Shown here piece by piece: positions 11,270 through 20,934 of a stretch of 64,000 bases of DNA (within the stretch, counting starts at the first letter, position 1; each line of letters begins with the position of its first letter). The notes beneath the pieces were generated by a model. That model saw only the letters and a list, made by a program, of their open reading frames with translations. It did not search any database and was not told where the DNA came from. A program made the position numbers and the translations under genes. The stretch is taken from assembly GCA_036936605.1 (NCBI GenBank), contig JAUPFV010000002.1, forward strand, positions 334,279,215 to 334,343,214, read 5' to 3'. This DNA comes from Limnanthes douglasii subsp. nivea. Taxonomy: Eukaryota > Streptophyta > Magnoliopsida > Brassicales > Limnanthaceae.

Positions 11270-12808
11270 TTGACAAAGTGAACTAGTTCTCAATTGTCTA
11301 TTAGCTTTTGTATTTTCTCTCGTAACTACCAACAGTCACCGGTTGTGTATTTGTGGTTATTGTGGTACGCACAAAAGTATCAACGGTACCTCTCGTATCC
11401 GGGGTGAGCATGATTCTTGGAGGCTCGTACTTTGTTCTACATTTAATTATTTCACAAACGACTCATATATTTTCTATCAGTTGGCGTGAATTTTGGCGTC
11501 AGATTATCAAAATACTAGGGCTTTGTCCTACTAACTGAGGTCTTCGAAACCTCGTCTTGTCTCGTTTCATCACTTCTCATTCTGTCTGGTCTCAAAAATT
11601 TTACCTCAAGTGTTTTGGTCGATAGTGAGTAGGAAAAGTCACTTATTTTTGTCTCTTTTAGTATAATTAAATGGTCAGTTCTTGCTAGGATGTCCTCACA
11701 TGGTATCTACAGGAAATCTGACAAGGTTGGAATATAGTTCTCATTCTTTATCTAATCCAGGTTTCATTGCTGCTACTGCAACATCTTTCTTACACTTCTA
11801 TAAGCTGTTTATCTCGTAAACAGATCTCTGAACATTACTTTTTATAGTATATTGTATTTGTTGATACAAGTTCATGATGAAATCACCCTCCTTTTGTGCA
11901 TCTTATTGCCCATAAATTGGATTCTAAAGGCACTTCACATGCCCTCAAAGTTTCAAATTGTTCTTTTCGGAAAATTATTGATCTAGTCGAAGACATTTCC
12001 TATGAAAGTCACGACAAAAGCCTTACAAATCAAAAAATCATCGTGGTTTAAAATCCATCATCGTATTTTTTAATTGCTCGAGATAGTGTTATGGGTCTTC
12101 CGAATCTTCATAGGAATCCATTTTTAAGGTCGAATTTGCAGGAGAGCTTGCCTTCTAGAATTTCACTGACGAACGGGGATTTCTACAGCATATATGCTAC
12201 CCTATTTGTCATTTCTTTATTGTATTCTAGCGCTTTCCACCCATGTTCTTCTCCGAGACTTTATTGTTTGATTGGTCCTCATGGTAGGAATATGTGTGAA
12301 CTTGATTTTTTTTCTTCTTCCCAACACTTTCATCCGTAAGCTTGATCTCTCATACCTTATCATTGACCTTATCCGTGCGGCTTGCCTTACTTACTTTTTT
12401 TCCACATCGCACTTTCCTTTGTTATCTGACACCATATTTTCTGTCATTAATTGAACGCCTCAATATTATTTTCCATCACGACTTTAGCCTCTTGATCCCC
12501 CTCGAATTACAACTGAATAAATTTAAGTTGTTCTTGTTTTAATGAAGGGTTTTTTCCTAGATTAGAGCGGAGACTTCGTTTTCATGTGCCTCAACATTGG
12601 TTGGGCCATCCTGAGCATGTATGCCCCTATGTTGTGATCCCGATGATGCCATGATCCCTGCTACTGTAACATTCGCTTGATGGGTGTATTCATGTTTCAA
12701 GGCGTTGTTGCTAACTATTGCGGTTGTTATGTTTTAGGGGATAACCACTCGATCATTCCTTGGGGATCGAGCTTTAGGGTTATCCCTTTCAACTCCTGAC
12801 CTAGTCAT
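11270..12808 (-). pseudogene. Element A gag with zinc knuckle, decayed
   Basis: A minus-strand start at 12,808 (CAT at 12,806-12,808) opens MTRSGVERDNPKARSPRND, a plausible gag N-terminus, but the frame soon meets stops. Further on, near 12,100, a segment reads DSYEDSEDPYHYLEQLK, the counterpart of KMEKYDGSKDPDNHLEQFK in element D's gag and the start of the retrotransposon gag domain. At about 11,327-11,376 comes FCAYHNNHKYTTGDCW, a CCHC-like knuckle typical of Tat-lineage gag. Several stops and shifts separate the pieces. Plus-strand frames reported over this area are shadows. Confidence 0.75.
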
Positions 12809-12885
12809 TACTAATGGTGTTTTAAGTCCAACTTATTTTTTTCTCTGACAAAACAAAATATATCTCTCACAGACGATGCCAAATT

Positions 12886-13220
12886 TGATAAGGAAAATCA
12901 TTATGAGAGTTAAGCGAAAGTAATGACCGATAATCATAAGAGAGTAACAGTGGGAAATATTTAATTCAATACCATCTATTTAATTTTTTAATAATCAAAT
13001 CCTTTACACTTGAAACTCTTCCTATTTATATATTATTTCCACTTTCACCTTTACTTTTTTTCTCTAATAACTGTTATCTTTTGAACAAAGTGTGCATTTA
13101 ATATCGGTCATGTTCATAACAACTACATTAGCACTTTTCTCAATAACGCAAATATTATTATACGTGTCACTTGGTGACAATAGTTATCTTGATCGTCACG
13201 TGTGGATGCTCGGTTAGTGC
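12886..13220 (-). repeat. Right (5') LTR of element A, truncated
   Basis: It starts TGATAAGGAAAATCA at 12,886, so on the minus strand it ends ...CTTATCA. The next minus-strand bases, AATTTGGCATCGTCTGTGAG, form the probable primer-binding region. Homology with the left copy runs to GATGCTC-GTTAGTGC and stops at 13,220, exactly where element B's LTR begins. The likeliest reading is that B inserted into this LTR. Confidence 0.7.
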
Positions 13221-13517
13221 TGATAAAGATATAGAATATTGGGGGCTTAAATGTAATAACCTAAAGTCTTATATGACATATTGTATAGTTGAATGATAGC
13301 TTTTGGACTATTTGTAAATATGGGGGACTGAAATGCAGTTAACCCATTTATATAACTAATTTTGGTATAACAAGTCTAAAGAACTATATATAAGGGCTAA
13401 GGTTGTGAATAAAAAGGACTACATTTTTTACTAGTTCAATATTTCTTTCACTATTATTTTCTCTCTAAATAATCAAACTCTCTAATTCTATTTCAAGAAC
13501 TATATTTACACTCATCA
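13221..13517 (+). repeat. 5' LTR of element B
   Basis: The 297-bp segment starts TGATAAAGATATAG and ends CTCATCA, giving TGAT/ATCA inverted ends like those of element D (TGATG/CATCA). It contains a TATA-like ACTATATATAAGGG about 125 bp before its end. The sequence after it (AATTTGCAACTACAGTGGGAG) is positioned and spelled like D's primer-binding region. No 3' partner was found within the window. Confidence 0.75.
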
Positions 13518-13540
13518 AATTTGCAACTACAGTGGGAGAA
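13518..13540 (+). promoter_or_regulatory. Primer-binding region of element B
   Basis: Directly after the LTR end comes AATTTGCAACTACAGTGGGA. It aligns with D's AATTGGCGACCACAATAGGA, with the expected TGG start eroded to TTG. In this family the site pairs with the 3' end of a host tRNA to prime reverse transcription. The tRNA identity is not certain. Confidence 0.6.
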
Positions 13541-13623
13541 ACAGTCAATTGATACCTTGATTTTATAATAAAAAACTAGAGATAATTGAATTTTTTATAT
13601 GTTACCACTATTCTTGATTGATA

Positions 13624-15415
13624 ATGGAACCACAAAATGAAAATGATCATTTGGTTCAAAAGGCAATCGAAACGTTGAGATCTGATCTGCATAGAGGAGA
13701 AATTTAAGGAAGATGATCAAATTCTGGTTCAACAAACTCATTCAGACATCGAAGCTCGAATGAATCAATTGCTGGATAAAACCACAGCTCTTTATGAGAA
13801 GTATGTTCAAAAAGAACAAAATATCAATCATGTAGGTTGAAATCTGAGGTGCGACAAGTGGAGGAGAAGTAAAATCTGAAAATCCAATCTGATCAATCTT
13901 ATACAACTCGACGGGTTCGAAGTGATCAGAGGAAAACACATTTTGAGTCTGATAAATAGTATTTTACCTCATGAAAAGACAAAAAATACAAACATAGGTA
14001 TGTCAGGTCTAGTGAAAATAAATTTGACAATTTGGCATCTGAGCAAAAGAGGTATTGGGGATCTTCGGTAGAAGAACACGGTCAACCTAGAAAAGTGCAT
14101 AAAGAATATAGATAAAAAAAGATAATATGCCTCATTGTTTGAGGGAAATAGAATGATGTAAATGAAATACATCGAATCCAGTACGCAAGTAAAGCTGATC
14201 AGAATTTATACGATGTTATGGGAACATGAGGATATTATCAGTATGTACAAAGAGTAGGCTGGAGAAATTCACGTTTAACATCTGAGACAAGGTCTATTAC
14301 TCTTCCACAACTTTTTGATATTTCTAAGGTAGATAAATTCGATGGTATGCAAGATCTCAATGATCACATCAAACAATTCAAGAACTATATTATTAACTTC
14401 GAAAATAATGATAGGCTGTATGCAGAGCCATTTCTTATACATTTAAGGGCACAACATTGAAATAGTATAATAGGATTTCGAGGGAATCTATTTCTAATTT
14501 TAAAGATTTCTATACAGCTTTTCAAATATAGTTTGTGGGAAGTAAAAATATATGAGCAAATGGTGACACTATCATACACTGTAAGCAGGCTGTGGAAAAG
14601 AATTTGAAGAATTATACAAAATGTTTTGTGTTAACAAAAATAACATTAAATAATTTTGAAGAGTTGGCCGATATGGCTGTATTTCGACAAGGTTAATTAC
14701 CATGTGATTTAGCAAATGAAACAACAAATAGGAGAGCATTAACTTTTGGATTACTGATGGCTCAAGTTAAGGATCAAATTAAAGTGGAAGAATCAACCAG
14801 GGATTCGAGGAGTGGTTGGACCTATTCAAAAGAATTCATGACATATGTCAAATAATCAACGACATTCTTAGAGTCATCCACCATCTCGTCCAATGAAAAA
14901 CAATATTTTATCTTCTCGAATTGGAGGTTATCCAACTCAAGTTACAAGGTATCAGTTTTAAATACCAAGGCCAAATCACTTGATAATTCCAAATTATTAT
15001 GCTGATTTAACTGAGAATATTGCTGTGATTTATAAAAAGGCCAAAAGATATGTAAGTTTTAAAAAACCAGCTCCAATAAATAGACCAAAAGAAGAATACA
15101 ACAACAGGATCTGTAAGTATCATGATGATATTGGACATGATATTGCATATTGTATAACTTTGAAAAAAGGGTACATATTTTAATAGAAAATAGAAAGTTA
15201 ACTACTTTTGTTAAAGGGCAAAACAGTGGATCAAAGTCTCCAAGTGTATCGACTTCACAAATAACAAATCCAAATTCGAAGGAAGAAAGTGCATTGATGA
15301 TTCTAGACGTTAAGTTCGATGAGTTTGACACAACCTTAAAATATTTGGATACAAATCCAGATCGACTAATTTTTATGGTTGTGGATGAACCAGTAGAGCA
15401 AGGCCGAGTTTGAAG
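13624..15415 (+). pseudogene. Element B gag with zinc knuckle, decayed
   Basis: An ATG at 13,624 opens MEPQNENDHLVQKAIETL before stops intervene. Near 14,305-14,400 a frame reads LFDISKVDKFDGMQDLNDHI followed by KQFKNYIINFENNDRL. This is the gag-domain segment also seen in element D (KMEKYDGSKDPDNHLEQFK). At about 15,105-15,160 the knuckle CKYHDDIGHDIAYC is present, a counterpart of D's CQYHHDIGHNTEDC. Numerous stops and shifts make it a pseudogene. Its order relative to LTR, PBS and protease is correct. Confidence 0.75.
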
Positions 15416-15429
15416 CTTATGTGAGTATT

Positions 15430-15900
15430 TTGAGTCCTTGGCAATTTCTAGGGGAGATTTCATGACTGGTAATACTAATAGCTCCATGGAAAAGACATGT
15501 GGTAAGTTTAGCTACTCAAATAGAAGGAATGATGTCTACTCACCTGTATGAAAATAAATATATTCCTTTTCTTCTTTTCGATGAAGATGATTTGAGAGGC
15601 ACTGCAGGTCATCATGAAGATGCGGTGGTTATTGGAGCATCGCTAGGATTTAAATCCAACGCGTTTTGGTAGATACAGGAAGCTTTGCGAATATTTTGTT
15701 CAAGTCAACATACAATAGGATGTGTAATCATACCGTGTTATAATTTGGTTTACAGGTGTGACAAATCAGGTGATAGGAGAATTTGAGAGTGAAGTGTGTT
15801 TGGGAAAAAGTATTTTAAAAAGAAAGTTCAAGTTTTATTTATGGTGATGGATTATGCAACAAGTTATAATGCTATCTTTAGAAGATCTTGACTTTTGGAG
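15430..15900 (+). pseudogene. Element B retropepsin, frameshifted
   Basis: The frame from about 15,500 reads SLATQIEGMMSTHLYENKY, then PFLLFDEDDLRG and EDAVVIGAS, matching the region before the protease in element D. After a frameshift near 15,650 the catalytic stretch RVLVDTGSFANILFKSTY follows, with the D-T-G triad at 15,672-15,680. The D-T-G is intact here but lost in D. The end of the domain is marked by MVMDYATSYNAI, then stops. No RT motifs follow in readable form. Confidence 0.75.
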
Positions 15901-16335
15901 GATGTATGCAATTGTATCAACTACTCATTAGTGTTCGAATTAATTCATCGGAGACCGTGTTGGGGTGGTCTAAAGTGATCAAATGGTAGCCAGATAATGT
16001 TATGCAACAACTCTTCGTATCTGATTTCTTAATTGTGAAGATCGAATTGTTGAATAACAATCAGGGGTGTTGACCTCAGAACAAATAAGAGAGAATTTAT
16101 GAAATATCTTAAAAGATGGACATCTATATTATTGTGAAATAATCAAAGTGTCATAAGCTTGTTGGGGCTAAATAGATATTCAATAGAAATCAATGCATTC
16201 TTCAAGTTGAGTTAGCTGTATACCAAGTTATGTTGATAGTTAAAAAATTCATACAAAATGATGATGTTTATATGAACGATTTTTTCTTTTATGAAACAAA
16301 CCTCAATAAACGTGGTCAGTTTTTGCTAGATTTTA

Positions 16336-16485
16336 TATGTTGTTTAATCAAATGGATGTTACTACTACCTTCTTGTATGAAGAACTATAAGAGACCATTT
16401 ATATGTTTCAGCCTCAAGGTTTTAAAGAAGATAATGAATAAGACCTGTGTTTGTTAAATAAACCTTTATATGTTAATTTATGTAG
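16336..16485 (+). pseudogene. Ty1/copia reverse transcriptase fragment
   Basis: The frame beginning at about 16,346 reads NQMDVTTTFLYEEL, a stop, ETIYMFQPQGFKEDNE, a stop, then DLCLLNKPLYVNL. This corresponds to the copia RT core of the type QMDVKTAFLNG-LEE-IYM-QPEGF and K-L-KSLYGLKQ. Only about 50 residues survive. It is a scrap, not part of the gypsy element before it. Flanking LTRs were not identified, although a TATA-like CTTATATAAAGCC at about 16,649 may belong to a copia LTR. Confidence 0.75.
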
Positions 16486-17126
16486 CCCATAAAATCCAAA
16501 CAAAAGTCTTTTTAATTTAATTTTATTTCATTCAAATATATTATGTATTTAAATCAAATCTAATTATATTAAGATTTTATTTTATTTTATTTTAATTTAA
16601 AATATTTATTTTATTTCCTTGTATTATAATTTAGGGTTTTGAGAAGCTCTTATATAAAGCCTCATATGCTTTAAATTATCGTTGATTCTTCTTTCATCAT
16701 TAATGCCGTAGAATATAATATAAATTCTTTTATGATGTCCATCAAGTATGTGAGAATTTGCTATAAAGATATGGGAAAGACTAAAAATATATTTGGTATA
16801 AAAAAACATATTTATAAGGTATCTATTATCATCTCAATAAGAATACATATTGAAGCCTATTAAAGTAACTTGAAAACCTTAAATACTATTTGGATACATC
16901 ATCTTATAAGATTTAGTTTCATTGTGGAAGTTAGTTATGTTTTATTCTTTTACAATAAATTATACGTTATAAAGTTTTATATTAATATTGTTAAATGACA
17001 TAAAACTATGATTTCATGACCTATTTCGTTAGGAGTTTTTTTATTAAAAAAACGATATGAAACAATTACATATGGTATAATACTATTAAAAAAAAATAAC
17101 GGTATTATATCATGATAGTAATATTA
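16486..17126. other. AT-rich spacer, possible copia LTR remains
   Basis: This is AT-rich sequence with ATTTTATTTTATTTTA tracts and a TATA-like box near 16,650. Apart from a possible link to the copia RT scrap before it, nothing is recognisable. The 61-aa minus-strand frame at 16,624-16,809 has no family features. Confidence 0.5.
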
Positions 17127-17382
17127 GCATTGGTAAATTGCCCCCAAGGGGGTAGCCGAGTTGGTTGAGTATGGCATTCTTATGACCACAAGGTCATGAG
17201 TTCGAGTCCCTCTACATACACTTTCTCGGCTGAGCCTGTCACTTTATGTGGTTTACCTTCTGGCGTTGGTTTGCAGGCTATCGCGTCAGACTGAGGGTTT
17301 ACCCTGTGCGCACTCATTGCACTCTGAGTAGCGGCTGCGGGTTCCCTCCGAAAAAAAAAAAAAAAAAAAGCATTGTTAAATT
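17127..17382 (+). mobile_element. tRNA-derived SINE (Au-like) with TSDs and poly-A tail
   Basis: The body (17,140-17,350) has a pol III split promoter: A box TAGCCGAGTTGG at 17,153-17,164 and B box GAGTTCGAGTCC at 17,198-17,209. A tRNA-unrelated part contains GTGCGCACTC and GTAGCGGCTGCGGGTTCCCT, which I recall from the Au SINE family of angiosperms. A 19-base A tail (17,351-17,369) ends it. The target duplication is GCATTGGTAAATT at 17,127-17,139 and GCATTGTTAAATT at 17,370-17,382, with one mismatch in 13. It has no protein and would depend on LINE machinery for movement. Confidence 0.92.
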
Positions 17383-17990
17383 TTTATGAGTAACGTCATT
17401 AATCAATTTTAAAATATATTTAATCATTTAAAAATATTAAAATATTGGGAAATTATTCATTTAAAATATTAATATTTTTGTTATACAAAAATACTTTATT
17501 TATTCATAATTTTTAACATGAATTTAAAGGTATTTCTTAAGCATTTTGTTTAAGTTAGGTACCTCTTTTATTTATATAGTCTAAGTTGACCATACGTTCG
17601 TGATTTAATTCAAAAAGAGAGTTTTTTATTAAACAAAAATATAGAAAAAGTTGCATGTAGAATAACAACAATATATCATGCATAACTGTATTATATCATG
17701 AATAACAATATTAACATTGGTGAAGTGAATAAAAGATTAATCATGAATATGATAGATTTAATTATTTAAATAAGATAGATTGCAGAGGAAAATTCATTTA
17801 TATAAAATATTAATATTTTTTTAAGTTAAAGTATTTTGTCATACTTTGTTATAACAAAAAATAATTATTTTATTCGTGAATTTTAACACGAATAAACTGG
17901 TTAGTTATTTAAATTTTAACATGAATAATATTGTCATTCTTTCCATTTAAAAAAGACAAATCATGTTATTCATTATTGTTTTCATAAAAT
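17383..17990. other. AT-rich spacer
   Basis: No gene, RNA or mobile element was recognised between the SINE and the TRIM. The sequence is rich in TTAAAATATTAATATTTTT-like words repeated in loose form (about 17,455 and 17,800). Confidence 0.5.
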
Positions 17991-18535
17991 TGTTGAAGAA
18001 CACCATACTAAGATTTCTCAAAAGATATATTGAGAAAAAATAGTTGTTTATAGCTTATAAATAGTACAAGTTAAAAAATACCCAAACGATATAGGATAAC
18101 TCTTTCATATTCACCCACAATGCCATAAATGGGACCCTCCAGGTAGTCCTAGACTCGAACCTAAGGATTGGGTCAACAATAAACAAATAATGTTAGACAA
18201 CCTAGCTTTGATACCATGTTAGAATGTATAAGCCAAAAATTTCTCAAAAGACGCCTTGAGATAAGAAGGTTGCTCATTCTTTATATACATTACAAATTAA
18301 CAGTACCTGACCAATTTCAGATAACCCTTTAAAATTCACCCTCAACGCCAAAGGCTACACGTAATGGTTGGGTCAAACAACAAACAAAAATAATCTTGGA
18401 CAATCAAACTCTAATACCATGTCAGATGACATAAGCCTAACATTTTTAAAACACTCGTTAAGAGACGAGGATTTCTTATTCCTTATATACAATGTAAATT
18501 AAGAGTACACAACTGATGTGTACAACTCTTCGATA
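17991..18535 (-). mobile_element. Tandem TRIM: three LTRs, two internal domains
   Basis: Three related direct repeats lie at 17,991-18,113, 18,217-18,338 and 18,420 to about 18,535. Each starts TGTTAG/TGTCAG/TGTTGA, contains a TATA-like box (CTTATAAATAG, CTTTATATAC, CCTTATATAC), and the first two end in ATTCA followed by a pyrimidine-rich CCC(A/T)CAA run. On the minus strand the second and third repeats are followed at once by TGGTATCAAAGC (18,216-18,205) and TGGTATTAGAGT (18,419-18,408). These are variants of TGGTATCAGAGC, the initiator-Met primer-binding site used by copia elements and TRIMs. Internal parts of 103 and 81 bp carry no coding sequence. The order LTR-PBS-internal-LTR-PBS-internal-LTR matches tandem TRIMs that share an LTR. 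Confidence 0.8.
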
Positions 18536-18911
18536 GGAATAATATTGTTGGTTAGATTAACACAATAAATCATGTTATTAATTCAAGTTTACATAATTAA
18601 TCATATATCATGACAATTTATCAGTGCTAATGTTATTATTCATAATATAACATAATTGTTCTTAATATAAACCACTTGAAGATAAACACGGATTTATACA
18701 ACATCTATATTATTTAATGACTACATATTTATTCATATAAGATATTTGAATTGTATTATGGGGCCAAACGAAGAACATTTTCATTAGTCACGACAGTGTG
18801 ATAATTGGTATCTTATTTTTTGTGTCTTTTGATGTCTCTCGTTATTGCTTCATAAGTCTTTATTCCTTCAAAATATGTTGCTACTATAAAAAAAATTAGT
18901 TTACCGTCCCT

Positions 18912-18923
18912 CCACACACACAT

Positions 18924-18958
<35 letters not shown>
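18912..18958. repeat. (CA)n-(TA)n microsatellite
   Basis: A CA run of about 34 bases with one TA interruption passes directly into a TA run of about 13 bases. It is a compound dinucleotide microsatellite and would be expected to vary in length between individuals. Confidence 0.95.
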
Positions 18959-19538
18959 ATAAAATATCTCGTTATACAGTAGAGAAACAATTTACGTTGA
19001 TGAAAAATGCAGTACCGAATATCCATTATTTAACAACAATATTTTTTTTGCCACCTCAAAATTAGGATCATTATGGTCCAACCATATCAATTGGATTATT
19101 TACCAGGATTCGTTGGCCTATCATCGAATATTTCCGGTTTCGCAACTCACATGCCTTAGCATATCAAAGATCATAAAAAATAATTGTGTTAAAGTATAAA
19201 ACAATGCTTCAACTTTATTTAGATCCTCCATCTTCACTAAAAACCCACTTATGATGTTTGTTGGTCATTATAGGTTTGAATAAAATGAGTATTTTTCACT
19301 TGTCCAAACTGATATAGTGTTCACTTAGGAAAAATATAACTACATGAGATGCGATGTTATATATAAATATCATCCTACGTACCTTATTGACAAAGTCCTC
19401 ATACTCTATCTCATTTTAAAATAATATAATAAACGATAACATGTGCAATATTAATTGTATCAAAAAAATAATACAGACATATGAGTCAGCCAAGTAATTA
19501 AGAATAAAATATAGCATGCATACAACATGCCAATCTTT

Positions 19539-19760
19539 AGTCACCATGTGAATCTTAAACTTAGAAAAATGAAAATAATATACATAAAAACCTGTATTAT
19601 ATCTAACATTGTAATTGACCGTCCACATGAGAAACTTAAACTTGGGAAAATCTTAACGATTAACATAAACATGTGTACCAGACATTTAATATGCTAATCA
19701 CTCATCTACATAAGAATATCAAACTTGCAAAAATCTGAATGGTAAACATATAAATTCTTA
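19539..19760. repeat. Degenerate tandem repeat, about 80-bp period
   Basis: Three units share the order CA-ATG-GAA-CTTAAACTT-G-AAAAT...ACATAAA. Their CTTAAACTT/ATCAAACTT landmarks are at about 19,553, 19,637 and 19,718. The units are strongly diverged, so boundaries are approximate. No function is evident. Confidence 0.5.
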
Positions 19761-20410
19761 ATTTTTTTATCATGAAAAGTTCATCATCATCAACAAAACA
19801 TAAAATTTAATTCATTTAAAAAATTCATAAAAAAACCATTTACCATAAGTGATATTTGAGGAATGTGTACTAATCTACCAATCATTTCTTATCTTTCATC
19901 CAATGCGAAAATAAATCTATAACCAATTACACAAATAATCTTAACATTTAACCAATATCATTATAATTTATGATTATACCTAACAGATTATTTTAAACCC
20001 TTAATAGTAAGGTACCAACATTACAATTTAAACTCATAAAAAATAAACAATTATCAAAATTATTAGACAAAATCAAAATACATGCAACACTGAGACAAAA
20101 GAATAGAGAAGTAAAAAAAATACATTATCATTAACAAAAGGACCAAGAAAGTACACATTACCAGGGATGAAAGATTAAAAAGAATATAACATTTATAAAC
20201 TTTATATTAATTAGGTTAATAATAGTTTTGAGATTTATAAGTTAAAAATGTATAAAGTGGAAATAAATAAACATTTAAGATGATATTGTAAACAAACAAT
20301 AATATTTGTTAGAGATATAAACTTTATTATCTATCATCTTTCTAAAATAAATCAAATTATTGCTAAGATTTTATACCCGCCATTTTGGGTGTTTTTTTAG
20401 GCCTTATTGG

Positions 20411-20553
20411 TCTAAAAAATCATTTCACTCTCAATGTATTACACATAATCTAAGTATTTAATGCACTGTAATGAAAAAATAAGATTTTTCAAGTTTGAGT
20501 ACAAGTTTGGGTTAGTAAATTTGTGGCTTTTCTAAAAAATCATTTCACTCTCA
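20411..20553. repeat. 23-bp exact direct repeat, 120 bp apart
   Basis: TCTAAAAAATCATTTCACTC and the next TCA occur at 20,411-20,433 and again at 20,531-20,553. The 97 bp between them shows no transposon end structure, so this is probably a local duplication relic. Confidence 0.8.
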
Positions 20554-20934
20554 TCATTATTGTTGCCATTAACTATTATCATACTAATTTAACCACCAAA
20601 TAGTATCTAAGCCATGACTTAAAAGTTAAAACAATTTTTTTGCCTAATTTGGATATATATGGTCCATTACAACCTCTTTGTCTCACACATACACACACAA
20701 AAATGTTGCTAATGCGTATTCCCTAAATGGAATACTTAAAAAAAATATTGTCATTTATTTCTTCAAAATCTTTGATAAAGTCGCCACATCTTGTTCATGG
20801 AGTCGAATATCCGGTATGATTTATCTTTAACATAAAAAAGATCCTCTTATCATATAAGCACATTCGTTCCCTTTAAATCATGTTAGGCTTCGTGTAAACA
20901 ACCGTCTTTTAGCCAAGACACATGCCTAGTTCAC

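Larger units (their letters stand above)
5719..13220 (-). mobile_element. Decayed Ty3/gypsy element A (Tat-like), minus strand
   Basis: Two direct, diverged copies of one LTR-like sequence lie at about 5,719-6,060 and 12,886-13,220. Between them, read on the minus strand, come gag (12,808 down to about 11,270), a retropepsin-like stretch (about 10,880-11,010) and a Ty3/gypsy reverse transcriptase (about 9,690-10,300). RNase H and integrase are not recognisable; the stretch where they should lie (about 6.1-9.7 kb) now contains a solo LTR, a dispersed repeat and a tandem duplication, consistent with later insertion and loss. Next to the right LTR, the minus-strand sequence TGGCATCGTCTGTGAG sits where a primer-binding site is expected. 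All frames carry many stops, so the element is dead. The gag resembles that of the better preserved element D (shared DGSKDP-HLEQ-like segment), so I place it in or near the Tat lineage. Confidence 0.75.
13221..15900 (+). mobile_element. Tat-like Ty3/gypsy element B, 5' half only
   Basis: A 5' LTR (13,221-13,517), a primer-binding region, gag (from 13,624) and protease (to about 15,900) follow in correct order on the plus strand. RT and later domains are missing or unrecognisable after about 15.9 kb, and no 3' LTR was found. The gag knuckle and protease resemble those of element D closely (shared PFLLFDEDDLRG and EDAVVIGAS in B against PFLFIVFDEDDLRD and EDVVVIGAS in D), so B and D belong to one lineage. 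Many stops and shifts show B is the older relic. Confidence 0.8.
18536..20934. other. AT-rich intergenic stretch with simple repeats
   Basis: No gene was recognised. The stretch contains the CA/TA microsatellite, a degenerate 80-bp tandem repeat and a 23-bp direct repeat, each listed separately. The 70-aa minus-strand frame at 19,416-19,628 overlaps the degenerate tandem repeat and has no family features. Confidence 0.5.

Noticed and set aside
16080..16230. Gypsy RT continuation of element B
   Set aside because: A few words (IEINAFF) hint at RT or RNase H text, but no motif order could be established.
17140..17215. A functional tRNA gene
   Set aside because: A and B boxes are present, but the sequence continues into a SINE body with poly-A and target duplications, and no complete cloverleaf with a proper acceptor stem was found.
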